Below are positions 47,072 to 59,092 of a DNA stretch of 64,000 nucleotides, one piece after another. Positions within the stretch are counted from its first letter, which is position 1. Each line of letters opens with the position of its first letter. This stretch comes from Isoetes taiwanensis (lineage: Eukaryota; Streptophyta; Lycopodiopsida; Isoetales; Isoetaceae). The notes below the pieces were generated by a model. That model saw nothing but the letters and a program-made list of their open reading frames with translations. It had not been told where the DNA came from and made no database searches. Location of the stretch: NCBI GenBank assembly GCA_021234155.1, contig JAJEKV010000062.1:6726432-6790431 (forward strand), given 5' to 3'. Position numbers and translations under genes: made by a program.

Positions 47072-48310
47072 CGATAAGTACAAGGATTTTGGCGATGTTT
47101 TTGATAAGGTCAAACCAGCAAGCTTCGAGCATCGCCCTATGACTGCCCCCATTGATCTTCAGCCAAAGACGGTTCCCGCCATTTGGGTTCTATCTATGGC
47201 TTGTCGCCAAATGCACTTGGAGACTTTGCGACCTATATCGAGGAGAATCTGTAACCGGGTTTATTCGACATTCCCGCCAATTCATGAGAGCTGCCATCTT
47301 CTTTGTTTCCAAGAAGGATGGTTCTTTATGCCTGATCGCGGATTTATCGCGACCTCAACAAGATCACTGCTTGGCGTAATTGGTATCCTCTCCTCTCGAT
47401 TCCAAAGTTACTTGAGTGGCTCCAAGGTGCACGATACTTCACAAAATTGATCTTCGAGGTGCCTATAATCTTATCCGTACGTAGAAGGTGATGAGTGGAA
47501 GACAACCTTCGAACTCGGTATGATCATTTTGAGTATATCGTCATGCCTTTCGCCTTATCAATGCTCCAAAGCCTTTCAAAGACATGGCTAACGATGTTTT
47601 TCGAGAGTTTTTTGGATCTTTTTGTTATCGCCTATCTAGATGATGTTCTCGATTTATTCAAAGACTTTTGGAGGAGCATGAAGAACATGTCGAAGGTCCT
47701 TCAGGTTACGGAACATGGACTTTATGCCAAGTTGGAGAAGTATCGCCGGAAAGGTGACAATGTCGAAGTTTCTCGGCTATCGTGATCACGCCTCCCCGTG
47801 GTGTTACCATGGATCTAGAGAAGGTCGGTTTTGATTGAGAAACACCTTCCTAAGTTAAAGATGTACAAAGCTTTTGGGGTTTGCCAATTTTATCGCCACT
47901 TCATCAAGGACTATTCGAGATCGCCTTGCCTTTGACACGCCTCACCGTGAAGGATGTTCCTTTTAAGTGGACAATTGAAGCGTAATCAAAGATTCATCAC
48001 CTAAGCATGTCTTTACAAAGCAAGACTGCTTTTGCACAATCTAGATCCCCGGCAAGGTCCCTATATTCTCGGTTGATGATGCATCGATTTTGCTCTTTGG
48101 CAAAGATCTTTGTTGCAAGAGGGGGATGATCATGAGCTGCACCCGATCGCCTATCATTCCCGGGAAGTTCCAAAAAGCTGCAAAAATCAACTATCCTATT
48201 TAATGATAAGGAACTTTTGGCGATTGTTGACTCTTTTTTTAGAGTGGCGACGATTTCTTGAGGGTTATCCTCATAAAATGATCAGATATTTAATCATCGC
48301 AATCTGAGTA
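47072..48310 (+). pseudogene. RT and RNase H of copy 2
   Basis: Fragments match copy 1: FFVSKKDGS near 47300, SMLQSLSKTWLTMFFESFLD with FVIAYLDDVL near 47620, and LQEGDDHELHPIAYHS near 48115. Single-base and short indels break the frame every 50-200 bp. Confidence 0.7.
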
Positions 48311-48559
48311 TTTCCACCGCTTTCGAAGTTCTTAATCGCCGCCAAGCTCGGTGGCATACACAGGGTGCTATCCCGCTTTGATTTCATCATCAAGTTTCGC
48401 CGCACGCTTCAAGGAAAACCAGATGCTCTTTCTCGTAGATCTTATTTCAACCTAAGGCGGGGAGCCAGCATTTGATCAGCAATCACGTGTTATTCTAGGA
48501 CCTGATCGCTTTCAAGCACCATGGCCATCACTTTGTTCGAAAGGCCTCATGATACATCC

Positions 48560-49990
48560 TTGTTGGAGTTTGTTTGAGCATCTCTTCCTTTTCCCGACCC
48601 ATTGGCTGCCAGGGACATAATATCACAGCTTTGGCTCAAAGACCATCTTCCGACAAAATGAGGTTGACTATGATCATTTTGAGGTTCGAGATGGACATTT
48701 CTTTCATGATGGATTCCTCAGATATTATGGATGGTGCCCCCTCGACTTCAAGTTCTGCGGCTCATTATGATTCTCCTCACCGCCATTTTGGCATTGCCAA
48801 GACTCGAACTTATTGCTCGAGATTATTGGTGGCCGTCTCCGCCAGACCGTTGAGTCTTTGTACGCAATGCGATATTTGTTGTCGTAAAAGCTCGGCACCG
48901 GCCCACATGGCTCCTTGCCAGCCTTTTACCGCCCAGTAGGTCCTTGGAAGAGTATTTCGTGGATTTTATTGTCGAAGCTTCCATCCTCCCAGGGGCATGA
49001 TGCCATCCTTGTTGTTGTTGACCGTTTTTCCAAGATGGCACATTTCATTCCTTTTGCAAAAGACTTCTATCTCCAAAGGGAAGCCACAATGGTTCTCTTT
49101 GCTTCAGAGGTGGTTCGACTCATAGCTTACCGAGATAACATTGTCGCTGATCGGGCCCCTCGCTTTGTTGCTAGCTTTGGAAGCGCCTATTGCAACTCTT
49201 GTATGTGGAACGGTCGCCTTCTTCGACATCATCCGGAGACCAATGGGCGTGTAGCGACTAATCAAACACTTGAGCAAGATTTTTGGCGATGCTTCATCAA
49301 TTATCGCTAGGATGACTGGGTTGATTGGCTACCGCGCACTTGCTTACAATAATTCTATCCATGCCTCCACGCGGCCGGACTCCGCCTTTCACGCTTCCCG
49401 GATATGACTCGCTTAATCCCAAAGTACCAAAGACAGTTCGAAGCTCCGCGATGCTCCGTGATGATCTTTCAAAGACCATCTCCTCCAGTGCTCAAGCACG
49501 CTATCGCTATCATGCGCAGCAAAGATCGCCCGACGCTCCTCATTTTGCAGCTTGATGATCTTGTTTGGCTCTTTGCGTTGATTTGCCGGTCAGCCGCCCT
49601 TTGTAACAAGCTTCGACCAATGGGCGCCAGGTCCCTATCTGGATCATTGAACGAAAGGTGATGCCGCTCACCTTTGAGCTTCCGCCATCGGGCCTGCTTT
49701 CACCTGGTTCCATGTGTCTTTGTTGGATTGGAACCCTATATGGCGAATCCATTTCCTGGATCAAGTACCTCCACCTCCACCACCAACCGAGATTGATGAT
49801 CATGAGGAGTTCGAGGTTCGAGATTCGACTCCAAGTTTCTTCTTTGATGATTGTATTACTTTGTTGATTGGGAAGGTTACTGCCAAGTGATAGAACCCGA
49901 GCCTCGCCGAGAATCTGATCAATGCTACCGACAAAATAAGAGTTTCACCGACGCACTCAACAAGCCAAGTTTGAGTACTCGCCCCAACTC
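48560..49990 (+). pseudogene. integrase and chromodomain of copy 2
   Basis: Segments of the integrase core remain (SSQGHDAILVVVDRFSKMAH near 48980, RHHPETNGR near 49225), along with the C-terminal HPVFHVSLL-equivalent near 49700 and chromodomain traces near 49860. The catalytic glutamate context QVERTN is reduced to RVATNQ, with bases missing. Confidence 0.65.
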
Positions 49991-50006
49991 AGGACTCTCG
50001 CCGTCA

Positions 50007-50019
50007 GGAGGGGGGATGG
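50007..50019 (+). other. polypurine tract of copy 2
   Basis: GGAGGGGGGATGG precedes TGTGATGACC, matching the tract of copy 1. Confidence 0.8.
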
Positions 50020-50560
50020 TGTGATGACCATATGGATATTCGTATCATACGATCATTATACCGATATACAAAAAGATGGTCGCCACATAGATGCAAAAAG
50101 GCGCCACAATATGGATATTCCTGATTGGCAATGCATCATTATACTCGTATATACAAAAAGATGGTCACACACGATGCAAAAGGATAGTTGCACAAGATTG
50201 GGGGTTTAAACTCGCTAACCTTCCGGTTGAAGTCACATACCCTTGCCAAGGCGCCACCAATATTTTGTTGAAGACATACCTTCACAGCTTCACTCATATG
50301 TGGGACTATCTCTAGGAGGTTCTAGAATATTCTAGAACCTAAATGCATGCTCGACACTTGGCGCCATCCTCATCCATTGGAGTGGCGCCATCTTGACCGT
50401 CGGCTTAGATATATAAGGAGGCATCTCCTTCTTTGTCGAACCATTCGGTTCAACTGGCAGCCTTGAGCCTTCTAGGCATCCGTCTGCGTTCCCCGCTTGC
50501 CTTCGTGCCATTGTATTCTTTTGATTCTGCTCATATATCGATTCTTTTGTTTATCTTGGC
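50020..50560 (+). repeat. 3' LTR of chromovirus copy 2
   Basis: Has the same internal 81-bp tandem duplication as the 3' LTR of copy 1, the tRNA-like block (near 50200-50265), the heat-shock palindrome and the TATA box at 50410-50416. The sequence beyond it continues to match the flank of copy 1. Confidence 0.8.
50317..50340 (+). promoter_or_regulatory. heat-shock element in copy 2 LTR
   Basis: The 24-bp palindrome with four TTC/GAA blocks is identical to the other two LTRs although nearby sequence differs. Confidence 0.8.
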
Positions 50561-51766
50561 ATTTCTTGCGATTTTCCATGTATTTTCCTTTGTTTTCGAG
50601 TAGGTTCATGACAGACTTGAGAGAATACGTAAGAAATAGACTTCGTTGATAAATCCCCGCATCTTTTCCTTTGTCTCAGAAAAATATGTCCTTGTCCTTT
50701 GTCATTTATCTAGATCATGTCAACAATGTATCTTTAGGCCCAATATATGATCATTATCAAGTTAAGCATTCATGTAGCTACTGAAAATATATTACATACA
50801 ACAAATAGTATATCGTGGTATGTCCCCGGTTTTGTTTTCTTTATTGTTATTATTCTATCATGGTATTGATCATGGAATTTCTTCGATATGATAGCATGAC
50901 TAAAAAAAAAGCTTATCGCGGTGTGTATATGAATGATAAAGCATCATTCTTAACATTGAGTTGTGGAGAATCTTTAAATCTTTTGGAAGACCTATTTGAA
51001 ATCTCATCGGACAAAAGGGCATACTTTTCCATCATCTTATTGTAAGATCATCTTCATCTTTGTGCATGAAATTGTGGCCATGCCTTCCTCGGGTTGAGGT
51101 ATGAAGCTTTTAATATTTGATTTTTTTGCATTTCTTCATGTCTCTATGAGAAGCAAATATATTGGCGATGCTAGGAAGAGCAAAACATGTTGACGATGCT
51201 AGAGATGCACATACTGATCGACTTCTTGCTCATCATATGGCACCTATGCCATGTCCTCTTCTATTGTGGTATGAACCCGCTTTGAGACGCAACATGCCAA
51301 CGACTCGACAAATTATGGGCATCCCTGCGGATCTCAAGCAAAGAATCATAGATAGGCAAGTTGGAACAATGGGACAAATATGCTTTGGCACTATGTATAT
51401 TCACATTGTGGCTTCAAACCCCATAGATTTCTTTGGCAAAGATAAGAGTGCATATTTGTTTCTCAAATAACGACATCACTAAAGTTGCCTTTGTTTCTAG
51501 TTGCTTCTCATCTCAAAGATATTTTTCTTGTCTAATTTTAGCTAATAGGCACACAATTTTATTATAATATGATATATTGTCCTACTTCTTGGTCTACATA
51601 TTGTTTTTGTTAGGGCCCTAATGGCCCAATTTTTTTTCTAATGTAACAACTAGGATGTAACAACCATCAATATTAATTTATATAAACTAATATACCCAAC
51701 ATTTTTAAATAAAAATCCCCTTTATATTCTCAGATAATGTAATGATTTGTCTTGAAGGCCCCAAGG
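50561..51766 (+). other. flank of copy 2, duplicate of 11166-12357
   Basis: Same order of sequence as downstream of copy 1. A 102-codon frame at 51162-51470 shares its last 40 or so residues with the frame at 11742-12059. Long AT-rich runs are identical between copies. Confidence 0.7.
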
Positions 51767-52530
51767 GGCCAAAATATTTTAGGTATAACACTAACCATTA
51801 CATTTTGCACTTAAAATAAAATTCCCCCTTAAACCCCTTTGGTTTGGGTGCATATTCACATAGAGGGTGACTCCGGGCAGCGAGAGCCCCTAAAATCATG
51901 TTATACATGTACAAAATCAACACCATTTAGTACATTGTCTCAGATCTTATAGTATTTCGCAAACTGTGTTATACAGTATACCAAAGCTTGTACATGCATA
52001 CCCCACAAGCGAGGATCTCTATGTACGGTCTAGATCGAGGAATAAAGGGCATATGGGTAAAAGCATGCTACGGTGTACCACTTTTGGAACCCTCAAAAGT
52101 ACCTACACTAGGTACTTTTAAAACTGGTACTTTCTGTTTTTTCTTTCCATTAAAATCGATCGAAATTTTTTGAATTGAAGGTCAGTAACATGCCAATCTA
52201 TAGTACTAGAGGATAACAATACTATTAGAGACTAAAATAAATGAATTAACTCTCAAACTTATTATTTATTATGGCATTTATGCAAGTTCCTAGTACCCAG
52301 TGTTGGGTACTTTTCTGGGTAGTTTTGCACTCCCTAAAAAGTACTTTAGATGGTACACCCTAGCATGCTTTCACCCATATATGCTTATCCAACAGCTCTC
52401 GATGCCCGGAGTCACCCCCTATGTGAATATGCACCCAAACCAAAGGGGGTTTAAGGGGGGATTTTATTTTTAAGTGTGGAATGTAATGGTTTGTGTAATA
52501 CTTGGATAACACGACAAAACAACTTTGGCC
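51767..52530. mobile_element. palindromic MITE-like element, interrupted copy
   Basis: Second copy of 12358-12795. Left arm about 51785-51890, right arm about 52400-52500. The centre is split by a separate 322-bp insertion at 52055-52376. Confidence 0.65.
52055..52376. mobile_element. 322-bp MITE with 26-bp terminal inverted repeats
   Basis: The left end GGGTAAAAGCATGCTA... and the reverse complement of the right end agree at 24 of 26 positions. Copy 1 has the empty site gggcatatatgc. Here the insertion is flanked by ATAT on both sides (52051-52054 and 52377-52380). Because the site is palindromic, the duplication can be read as 4-bp ATAT, or as TA with ends TGGG...CCCA, the latter as in Tc1/mariner-type elements. 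An internal hairpin, AAAAGTACCTA/TAGGTACTTTT, lies at 52095-52119. No coding capacity. Confidence 0.9.
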
Positions 52531-52779
52531 TAGATCCTTAGTTAAAAACTGGCATTCTTGATATGGGGCATGCTAGGGGGTGTGGTCCAGAGAAGAAAAT
52601 AACTAAGGCAATGGGGACATTTGGGAAACAATGGTTACAAGGCAAGGGCATGATATTTTTAATCGACCATTAAAAGCTAAAGACGAGGGAGATATTTTAC
52701 AAGGGAATGATATTTTTCTAAGGAAAAGGGAGACATCGAAATTACACCTTTAAGGGCTACTATTTTTTACATCAAAAAG

Positions 52780-53110
52780 GTAAGGTCCGGGTACGAGCAT
52801 GAATCCCGATTGCAATTCTCGCAGCAACAAACCTTAGTCTTCAATCCACACCTCATCCGATCCGGAGCCAGAAATCTTGTATTTCGGTTTCAAGGCAAAT
52901 TGGTTCCTGGTCGCTGTTGCCCAAATCCGACCTGCAACTCCTTGATTTAGCTGAAGTCTTGTAGGCGGAGCTTCTGGGTCTGTTCTGTCTGCAGGCTTTC
53001 CTGATAAGCCTGAGATTGGATCGAGTTCTAATCCTTGGTGTTTGTGATTGAGCCCATAACCGTTGTAGATTGGTTTGATCCTGTGCTGAAGGGAGAATAG
53101 GCCTGGATCA
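52780..53110. other. segment absent in this form from copy 1
   Basis: About 330 bp with normal CAG/CTG density. A minus-strand frame of 124 codons spans 52834-53208 (GFGHPVLHPTGSREEPRQFP). The corresponding place in copy 1 holds other sequence, and only its right part, from about 53080, aligns with 13340 onward. Origin unknown; it could be a fragment of another repeat. Confidence 0.35.
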
Positions 53111-53329
53111 TTTCCTTTCACTGTTTCCCTTGGAAATTGTCTTGGTTCTTCTCTGGATCCAGTTGGATGGAGAACTGGATGCCCAAACCCATTGGTTGTG
53201 GAAACCAACGCTATTGTTCATATATAAAGACTGTTTTCTTTATCTTGCCGATTCAATTGTTGTAGTTACGTTTTTAAGTTTCCCTTAAAGCGTATCAATT
53301 CTCTACCTTGTGATGTGCTTTTACATTTA

Positions 53330-53666
53330 ATATAAGGAAAAACCATGTTTGTCTGGTAGTTAACTTCTTGCAGCCACAAAAGTATATAATGGAAACTAGC
53401 ATCCTCTACTCTTGATGTGCTTGATATTCAAAAAATGTTCAACATGAACTAGGTTAGCAGACCACTTCACTCTAACCACAGGTAAATTAATGCACCATCT
53501 TATTCAGAGGGCATTGATCTAGTAATGTTCACAACTTGATGTGTATAGTTCAAGGAGGGCCAGACAAAAACTTGTCAAATAAAGCATTTGACATTGTTGG
53601 GCTACTGATCATGGCCTATAGTAAACCCTTCGAGAACTACATTTTTAATACAATAGGAGAGATGGT
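53330..53666. repeat. single unit of the 730-bp tandem family, cut at right
   Basis: Aligns with 13620-13940 and, at its end (aggagagatgg), with 13202-13212. Copy 1 continues with agtcttggatgcgg, but here another element begins at 53667. Confidence 0.65.
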
Positions 53667-56100
53667 GTGACGTCCCCTGTGATATCTGTGCACTCACCGA
53701 TACAAACAGAGTTCATCCCATACCAAAATTCCATGCTAATACAGGGGCCCTCCACATGACACTCTAACCGTGGCGGGTTCCAAGGGGAAGAGTGGAAGGG
53801 TCATTGCACCCCGCCTCCCTCGTGGCCTACCTAGTCATGAAGCGTAAACATACATGTCAAGAGCACATACATCAACATCATATGACCATCAATCAAGGAT
53901 GGTCCTCCACATATCCTCATAGACAAAGATCAGCATTGATCACATAGGGAGTCCTACCCAAGGCTCCTCGACTCAAGGGATGACTGGACGGCTTGGGTCT
54001 CCGTTCATTCATTGCGCATGCAATTCATGGCAAACGTTGGGCGGGTATATGAACATGGCTTAGGGTTGTCCACTCCCATCCGCCCCTCCCGGCGCACACT
54101 TTGCGCAGTAGGCTGAAAAAGTGTTGGGACTGACCAGAGTCTGCCGGATGCATGCGCCAAGGGGCTATATCCCGGGTTGCATCTCCCGATTCCGATGGGG
54201 CGTGTAGGGATCTCTCCCGTCCCAGATCTACATGTCGACTCCTGTGTGACTAGAGGGCCACCGCCTCAGATACGACTTAAACTCAATGGAAGGTCATATT
54301 CACCACCTCACGAAAGTGAGCCCATGCCTTGCCCACACGCAGCGGGCAAGCCATTAGACCTAGTCACAATGATCCCCAAGACTAACACACCATAGGGATC
54401 GCTCAGAGTCGCAACACGAACCTCTTTATAAGCCGCCCCGCCCCTTCACCCACAACCCTGTGTGGCTCTTGCACAAGCCGCATCTACAGCTGTGCTAGAG
54501 AGGCTATTCTAGGAGCATCAACTACAAAGCTTTAGGTCTCTACCCCCCTTCCCAATACAAGGAGTTCATAGAGATACATCATCCATATACTTCACATAGA
54601 ACTAAAGAACTAAATCTAATCTACAACATAGAGTTAGGTTCTTTAGTTAGAATCGCCATCTAGAGATCTAGAGGGCTGCTATGGGCAATCTAATAGGCTA
54701 AACCTACTGATTCAATGACTAAAATAGGGTTTAGACTATCTAATTGGCCAAATACTCCATCCTTGAGGGGCTCCTCCCGACTGAGCTCCCACCATCCCAC
54801 CGGTTTCGCCAATCTAGAGGGAACTAAGGATGCAATTCTCCCCGTGGCAGTTCTGGATGCGGCTTTGGCCGCTGAGGCAGCCAAAACAGAGTTCTAAAGC
54901 CCTAAAAATCGAAAATTGGGCTAGTTAGGGTTTCCTACCCTATATAGACAAGGGGTTGGTTAGGGTTTCCAATTATCCCCTTTGGCATGTGGGATAATTG
55001 GAAATGGGCCCACTTGCCTTTAAGGGCTAGGTGGCCAAATGTGCACACATGGAAATGTGTGCCCACATTACTGTGTACATTGGAAAATGTGCACATTAAT
55101 GGCACCTATGGGTGTGGCCCACTTGGCATGAAGTGTCCACTTGTAAATGTGTGCCCCATTAATGTGTACATTGGAAAATGTGCACATTAATAGTTGCACA
55201 TATTTCTGGCAAGTTGCCCCCTAGGGCTACTCACTGCTACACGCCAGCGCATTATCGCCACCGGAGGGCGTGGTAATGCGACGAGGGCAAGACAAGATAC
55301 GCCCCGGGCGATACCGTATCCGAACGCCACATTCTCCCCACCTTGAAATGATGTCGTCCGGCAAAGATCGGGGTCTCCCCACCTTGGGATCACCGTAACC
55401 TGCAATCAACCTGATACATACGATTACTACTATAATTCCTACACATTTATTAAAATTACCTTAAGGTAATATTTTTATGACATTATCACATCATTATATT
55501 ATGAAATAACTTATCAATTCACAACATTACTAAACAGACACTTCAAAATTCACTTAACATTACGATTAAGTTTATCAAAATTTTAAAATTACGCCCGAGG
55601 CACTCTTCATTCCTTGCAACACATTCCAACAAAATTTGTGTTGCAAGTCTTTGAGTCCGACCTCCTTGCCCTCCCGAGCCATCGCTCGCAGGTCGACACT
55701 ACGCGCTAGTACCATTTAATTATTAATAAAATTTTGGTTATATGGTGACCACCCCACCTATCTACATGGATGCATGGCTAATCTCCCGTAGGAAGAGGGT
55801 GAATCTTCCATTATGGTCAGAGACAAATAGACTACATGCCTATATGCCGCTCATGCCTACACCTCTAGTTGCCCAACGTGGAGGATATCCTTCTCAAGGG
55901 GGCGTGAAGGATAGATTCCTCCTATCAAAGCATATATGGGGCTAAAGGTGCTTTCCCTATCAATGCATTCCTTCATGACCTCCTTTCTTCGAGGGTCGCC
56001 TACTCGTGGGACGTAAGTAGACTTTCTAATCTACCTTCCACTCGCCTAAAGGAACGTCATGCCTACATTGACATTACACCACGCCTAGAGATCACCGTAG
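53667..56100. repeat. LTR-like region at the left end of an inserted element
   Basis: The left border is exact, because copy 1 shows the uninterrupted site. It starts TGTGACGTCCCCTG, a typical LTR terminus. As the chromovirus to its right lies on the minus strand, this would be that element's 3' LTR. A TATA-like tatataggg on the minus strand is at about 54940, and a plus-strand tttataag at about 54424, so LTR orientation is not settled. The right end and polypurine tract were not found. The stretch also has repeated gtgcacattaatg words near 55080-55200. Confidence 0.5.
55613..55647. other. perfect 11-bp inverted repeat
   Basis: CTTGCAACACA (55613-55623) and its reverse complement TGTGTTGCAAG (55637-55647) with a 13-nt loop, inside the LTR-like region. 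Confidence 0.8.
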
Positions 56101-56165
56101 TGGTCCCATCATTTTAACAACGCATGCACCCATACTAAGCGTAGGTGGCATGCGATTAATCTTAA

Positions 56166-56471
56166 CTACACAAGAATTAACCTACACAAATCGACATGCC
56201 TCGAGCCGATTTCTTCTGGAGATGACCTTTGCCGTCCCATTGCTCCATAAATTGTGGATACCGCTTTTACTAAATCTTTCTTAAGTACCCACGCCATGCC
56301 TTCCACCGGTAAGTGTTTCCACTTGACCAAATACCGAGGAATTTCGATTCCTCGCTTTCTGAAAGCTTTATCAAGAATCAATTCTCGAACTATTTCCAAA
56401 TGTGTTCCTCCGCTATTTCCAACAACGCTATAATCCAAGACTTCGCCCGGATTTGGGGTATGCTTCTTCAA
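56166..56471 (-). CDS. chromodomain end of minus-strand polyprotein
   Basis: An open frame of 101 codons. Near its middle it reads RELILDKAFRKRG, IPRYLVKWKHLPVEGMAW and KKDLV, the layout of a chromodomain with conserved aromatic and acidic residues. In chromoviruses this module sits at the very end of pol and guides integration into particular chromatin. It ends at 56166, close to the LTR-like region. Confidence 0.75.
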   Translation of the reverse strand: MKKHTPNPGEVLDYSVVGNSGGTHLEIVRELILDKAFRKRGIEIPRYLVKWKHLPVEGMAWVLKKDLVKAVSTIYGAMGRQRSSPEEIGSRHVDLCRLILV

Positions 56472-56732
56472 AGAAACTCACGCGGAAGACCTTATGAATC
56501 TTTAGGTGTGCCGCAAGTCTAGCTTGTAGGCTTGATTACCTACTTTCTCGACTATTCTCGAAAGGTCCAGCCCACCTTGGAGCAAGCTTCTTGCAATTGC
56601 CGATCCCGAAGCTTTGCCGCCTTCACCTTGATCTTGAGCCAAACATCATCTCCAACTTTGAACTCTTACTTATCGTTCGATGCTTGTCTACGATGCTCTT
56701 TTTGTCGACTTCTTGTCGCTAGCGTATACCCT

Positions 56733-57560
56733 CTAACCTCCTCCACAAGCCGCCGCGATATCCGCCAACATCCGCCAAGCGAACTTCCACTTTTGACACG
56801 GGTTGTGCCAAGTGTCCGAGTTAGGCAAACCGAGCAGCCGTGAATTGATCATAAACGCGACATTTGGGATGATTCCCCGCTTGGTGCTATTGTATGCAAA
56901 CTCCACCAAGTGAATAAATTCTTCCCACATACTTTGCTTATTCCGCATATAGTTTCGTAGCATGTCCTCTAAAATCCTGTTGGTCCGCCTCGTCTGCCAT
57001 CCGTCCGAGGATGATATGCCGCGGCTCATGGATAGCTTCGCCCGGATCGTCGCAAAGAGGTCTTGCCAAAAGGCGCCATGAACTTCGGATCCCCTCGGGT
57101 TGGAGATGATCTCCCTTGGCATGCCATGAAGCCCTAAGATCTCTTTGGTGAAGAGCTTTGGTCGTATCCATGGTCAGACCAGGTCCCGCAAGGCACAAAA
57201 TGTGCCATCTTTAGACAACTTGTCGACCACTACCATCAAGGCATCCTTGCCTCTCTCGCCGTTCTTGGGAGTCCCGTGATAAAATCCATGCCGATTACCT
57301 CCCACTTAGCGCTTGGCACCGCTAATGGCTCTAATACCCCCTCGAATTCAAGCCGCTTCCGCCTTCGTCACGGGCATAACCGACATTCCTTGATGTAACG
57401 AAGCTATTTGCTTCTTCATTCCTCGCCAATAATAGCTGCTGCGACTTTGAAATATGTTTTCATGAATCCCGCATGGCCAGCTATTGGGCTGTTACAGTGT
57501 GTCATGGAGGATCAACTTCCTTACACCCGATGATTCGCACGCACAACTTGTTCTTATGGT
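56733..57560 (-). pseudogene. integrase of the minus-strand element
   Basis: From right to left: zinc-binding traces near 57480-57380; catalytic core FITGLPRTA and DALMVVVDKLSK near 57290-57200; REIISNPRGSEVHGAFWQDL at 57120-57060; RTNRILEDMLRNYMRNKQSM near 56970; EFAYNSTKRG near 56890. The second catalytic Asp context, normally SDRDPKF, reads SNPRGSEV here through an internal shift, and the Glu context is altered (WQTRRTN). Confidence 0.7.
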
Positions 57561-57779
57561 ATAACAGGTTGCCTTCCTTCTTATAATGCTTGAAGGCCTC
57601 CCCGCTTTTTTTATCCGTTTCTAGCCTCCTTTAGAAAGGCTTGCCCATACCTCCCTTGAAATCCACATCCGCTGGCAAGGACTCTTCAATCCTCTTACCA
57701 AAGTCGCCGGAGAGCCGAAATTGCATTGCAATGCACTCTAGTTGTCGATGCCTTGAAAGCGCATCCGCTACCACATTGA

Positions 57780-58340
57780 GCTTCCCGCTTGTAGACTATA
57801 TCAAAGTCATATTCTTCGAGGAACTCCATCCATCTCCGGCGCCTCGATTAAGGTGTGGTTGGTTGCGTGAATACATATTGAGGCTCGATGGTCTGTATCC
57901 AATTGGAACTTCCTTCCCAAGAGATAATGCCTCCATATTCTTAATGCCCCGACAACCGCAAGCAACTCCCCGATCGCGGCGGTAGGTAGCCAGCGTCTGG
58001 CGGCCGCTCATCTTCCTCGAATCATACGCTACCACACGCTTTCTTGCATAAGCACCGCACTCGTAGCTATCTTACTCGTGACCGCTGCCACAAGCTTATC
58101 TTTCTCCGGGTCCGGCGGGTTAAGATCGGGGCGTTGTTAAAGCTTCCTTCAACACTTCAAACCCCTTTTGGGCTTTCTTTGTGCCAATGCTCTACCCAAT
58201 CTTTCACCTTCTCCCGCCTCGTCAGTCTGTTAATCCGGGCTGCTATCTTAGCAAAGTTCTTCACGAACTTCCTCGTAGTACCGCTAGGCCGAGGAAACTT
58301 CGACTTCATGCACATTCTTCGGCCCGCCAATGAATGACGG
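57780..58340 (-). pseudogene. RNase H of the minus-strand element
   Basis: The frame at 58035-57796 reads VVAYDSRKMSGRQTLATYRR, then GIKNMEALSLGKEVPIGY and SLNMYSRNQPHLNRGAGDGW, all recognisable RNase H segments of plant chromoviruses. Upstream fragments near 58200 (KKAQKGFEVLKEAL) lead in from RT. Confidence 0.7.
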
Positions 58341-58439
58341 CTTCAATCTTGGCGGGTCTGCATGAGATGCCTTCTCGCCGAGATCACATGACCTAGATAC
58401 TCCACCTTTTCTCATGGCGGCGGCACTTCACAACTTGGC

Positions 58440-58930
58440 GCATAACCGGTGCCTCTTCAACTTCTCTAGCACTCTTCTCAAGTGTTGCACGTGTTTTCAA
58501 GGGATCTGCTATACACCAAAATGTCATCAAAGAAAACAATCACAAAGGTGTCCGTGAACTCCTCGAAGATATCGCTCATGAGCCTCATGAACGCTATGGG
58601 GCATTTGATAGTTTAAAGGCATTACCGTGAACTCATAATGCCCATACCGCTCTCCTTTGGCGGGTCTTATGGATATCTTCTTCCTTTATCCTGATCCGAT
58701 GATAACCCGACTTAAGTCGATTTTGGAGAAGATCTTTTGCACCTTGAGCTGATCCATCAAGTCGCTCCGATCTTGGAAGCGATACTTGTTCTTAATGGTG
58801 TGCTTATTCAACCGCCTATAGTCTATGCACATCCTCAAAGATCCATCCTTCTTCTTGACAAAAAGAATGGGCGCTTCCAAACGGCGGTGACACTAGGTCT
58901 AATGAAACCTAGGTCGAAAGCTCCCTCGAA
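58440..58930 (-). pseudogene. reverse transcriptase of the minus-strand element
   Basis: The open part at 58880-58686 begins [20 protein letters not shown], then [10 protein letters not shown] and [10 protein letters not shown]. After a frame break, 58620-58470 encodes FMRLMSDIFEEFTDTFVIVF ending in the catalytic FFDD box (58534-58523) and ILVYSRSLE. Confidence 0.8.
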
Positions 58931-59092
58931 TCGCTTTTCAACCCCGGCAACTCCCTCGCTGTCATTCTATATGGAGCCTTGCTTGTTGGCTTTTAGCCCC
59001 TCGTTCGAAAGTGCTATCTCGCACTCAACTCCCTATAAGGAGGGAGCCGCTTGATCTCATCCGAAAGAGATCATGGAACTCCGCGGATCGCT

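Larger units (their letters stand above)
47072..50560 (+). mobile_element. Ty3/gypsy chromovirus, copy 2, 5'-truncated
   Basis: Starts inside pol at the equivalent of 7688 and runs through RT (YLDD at 47633-47644), RNase H, integrase, chromodomain, polypurine tract and 3' LTR in the same order as copy 1. No 5' LTR, gag or protease is present to the left. Differences from copy 1 are dense at CAG/CTG-containing words and rare in AT-rich runs. No open frame longer than about 130 codons survives. Confidence 0.85.
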
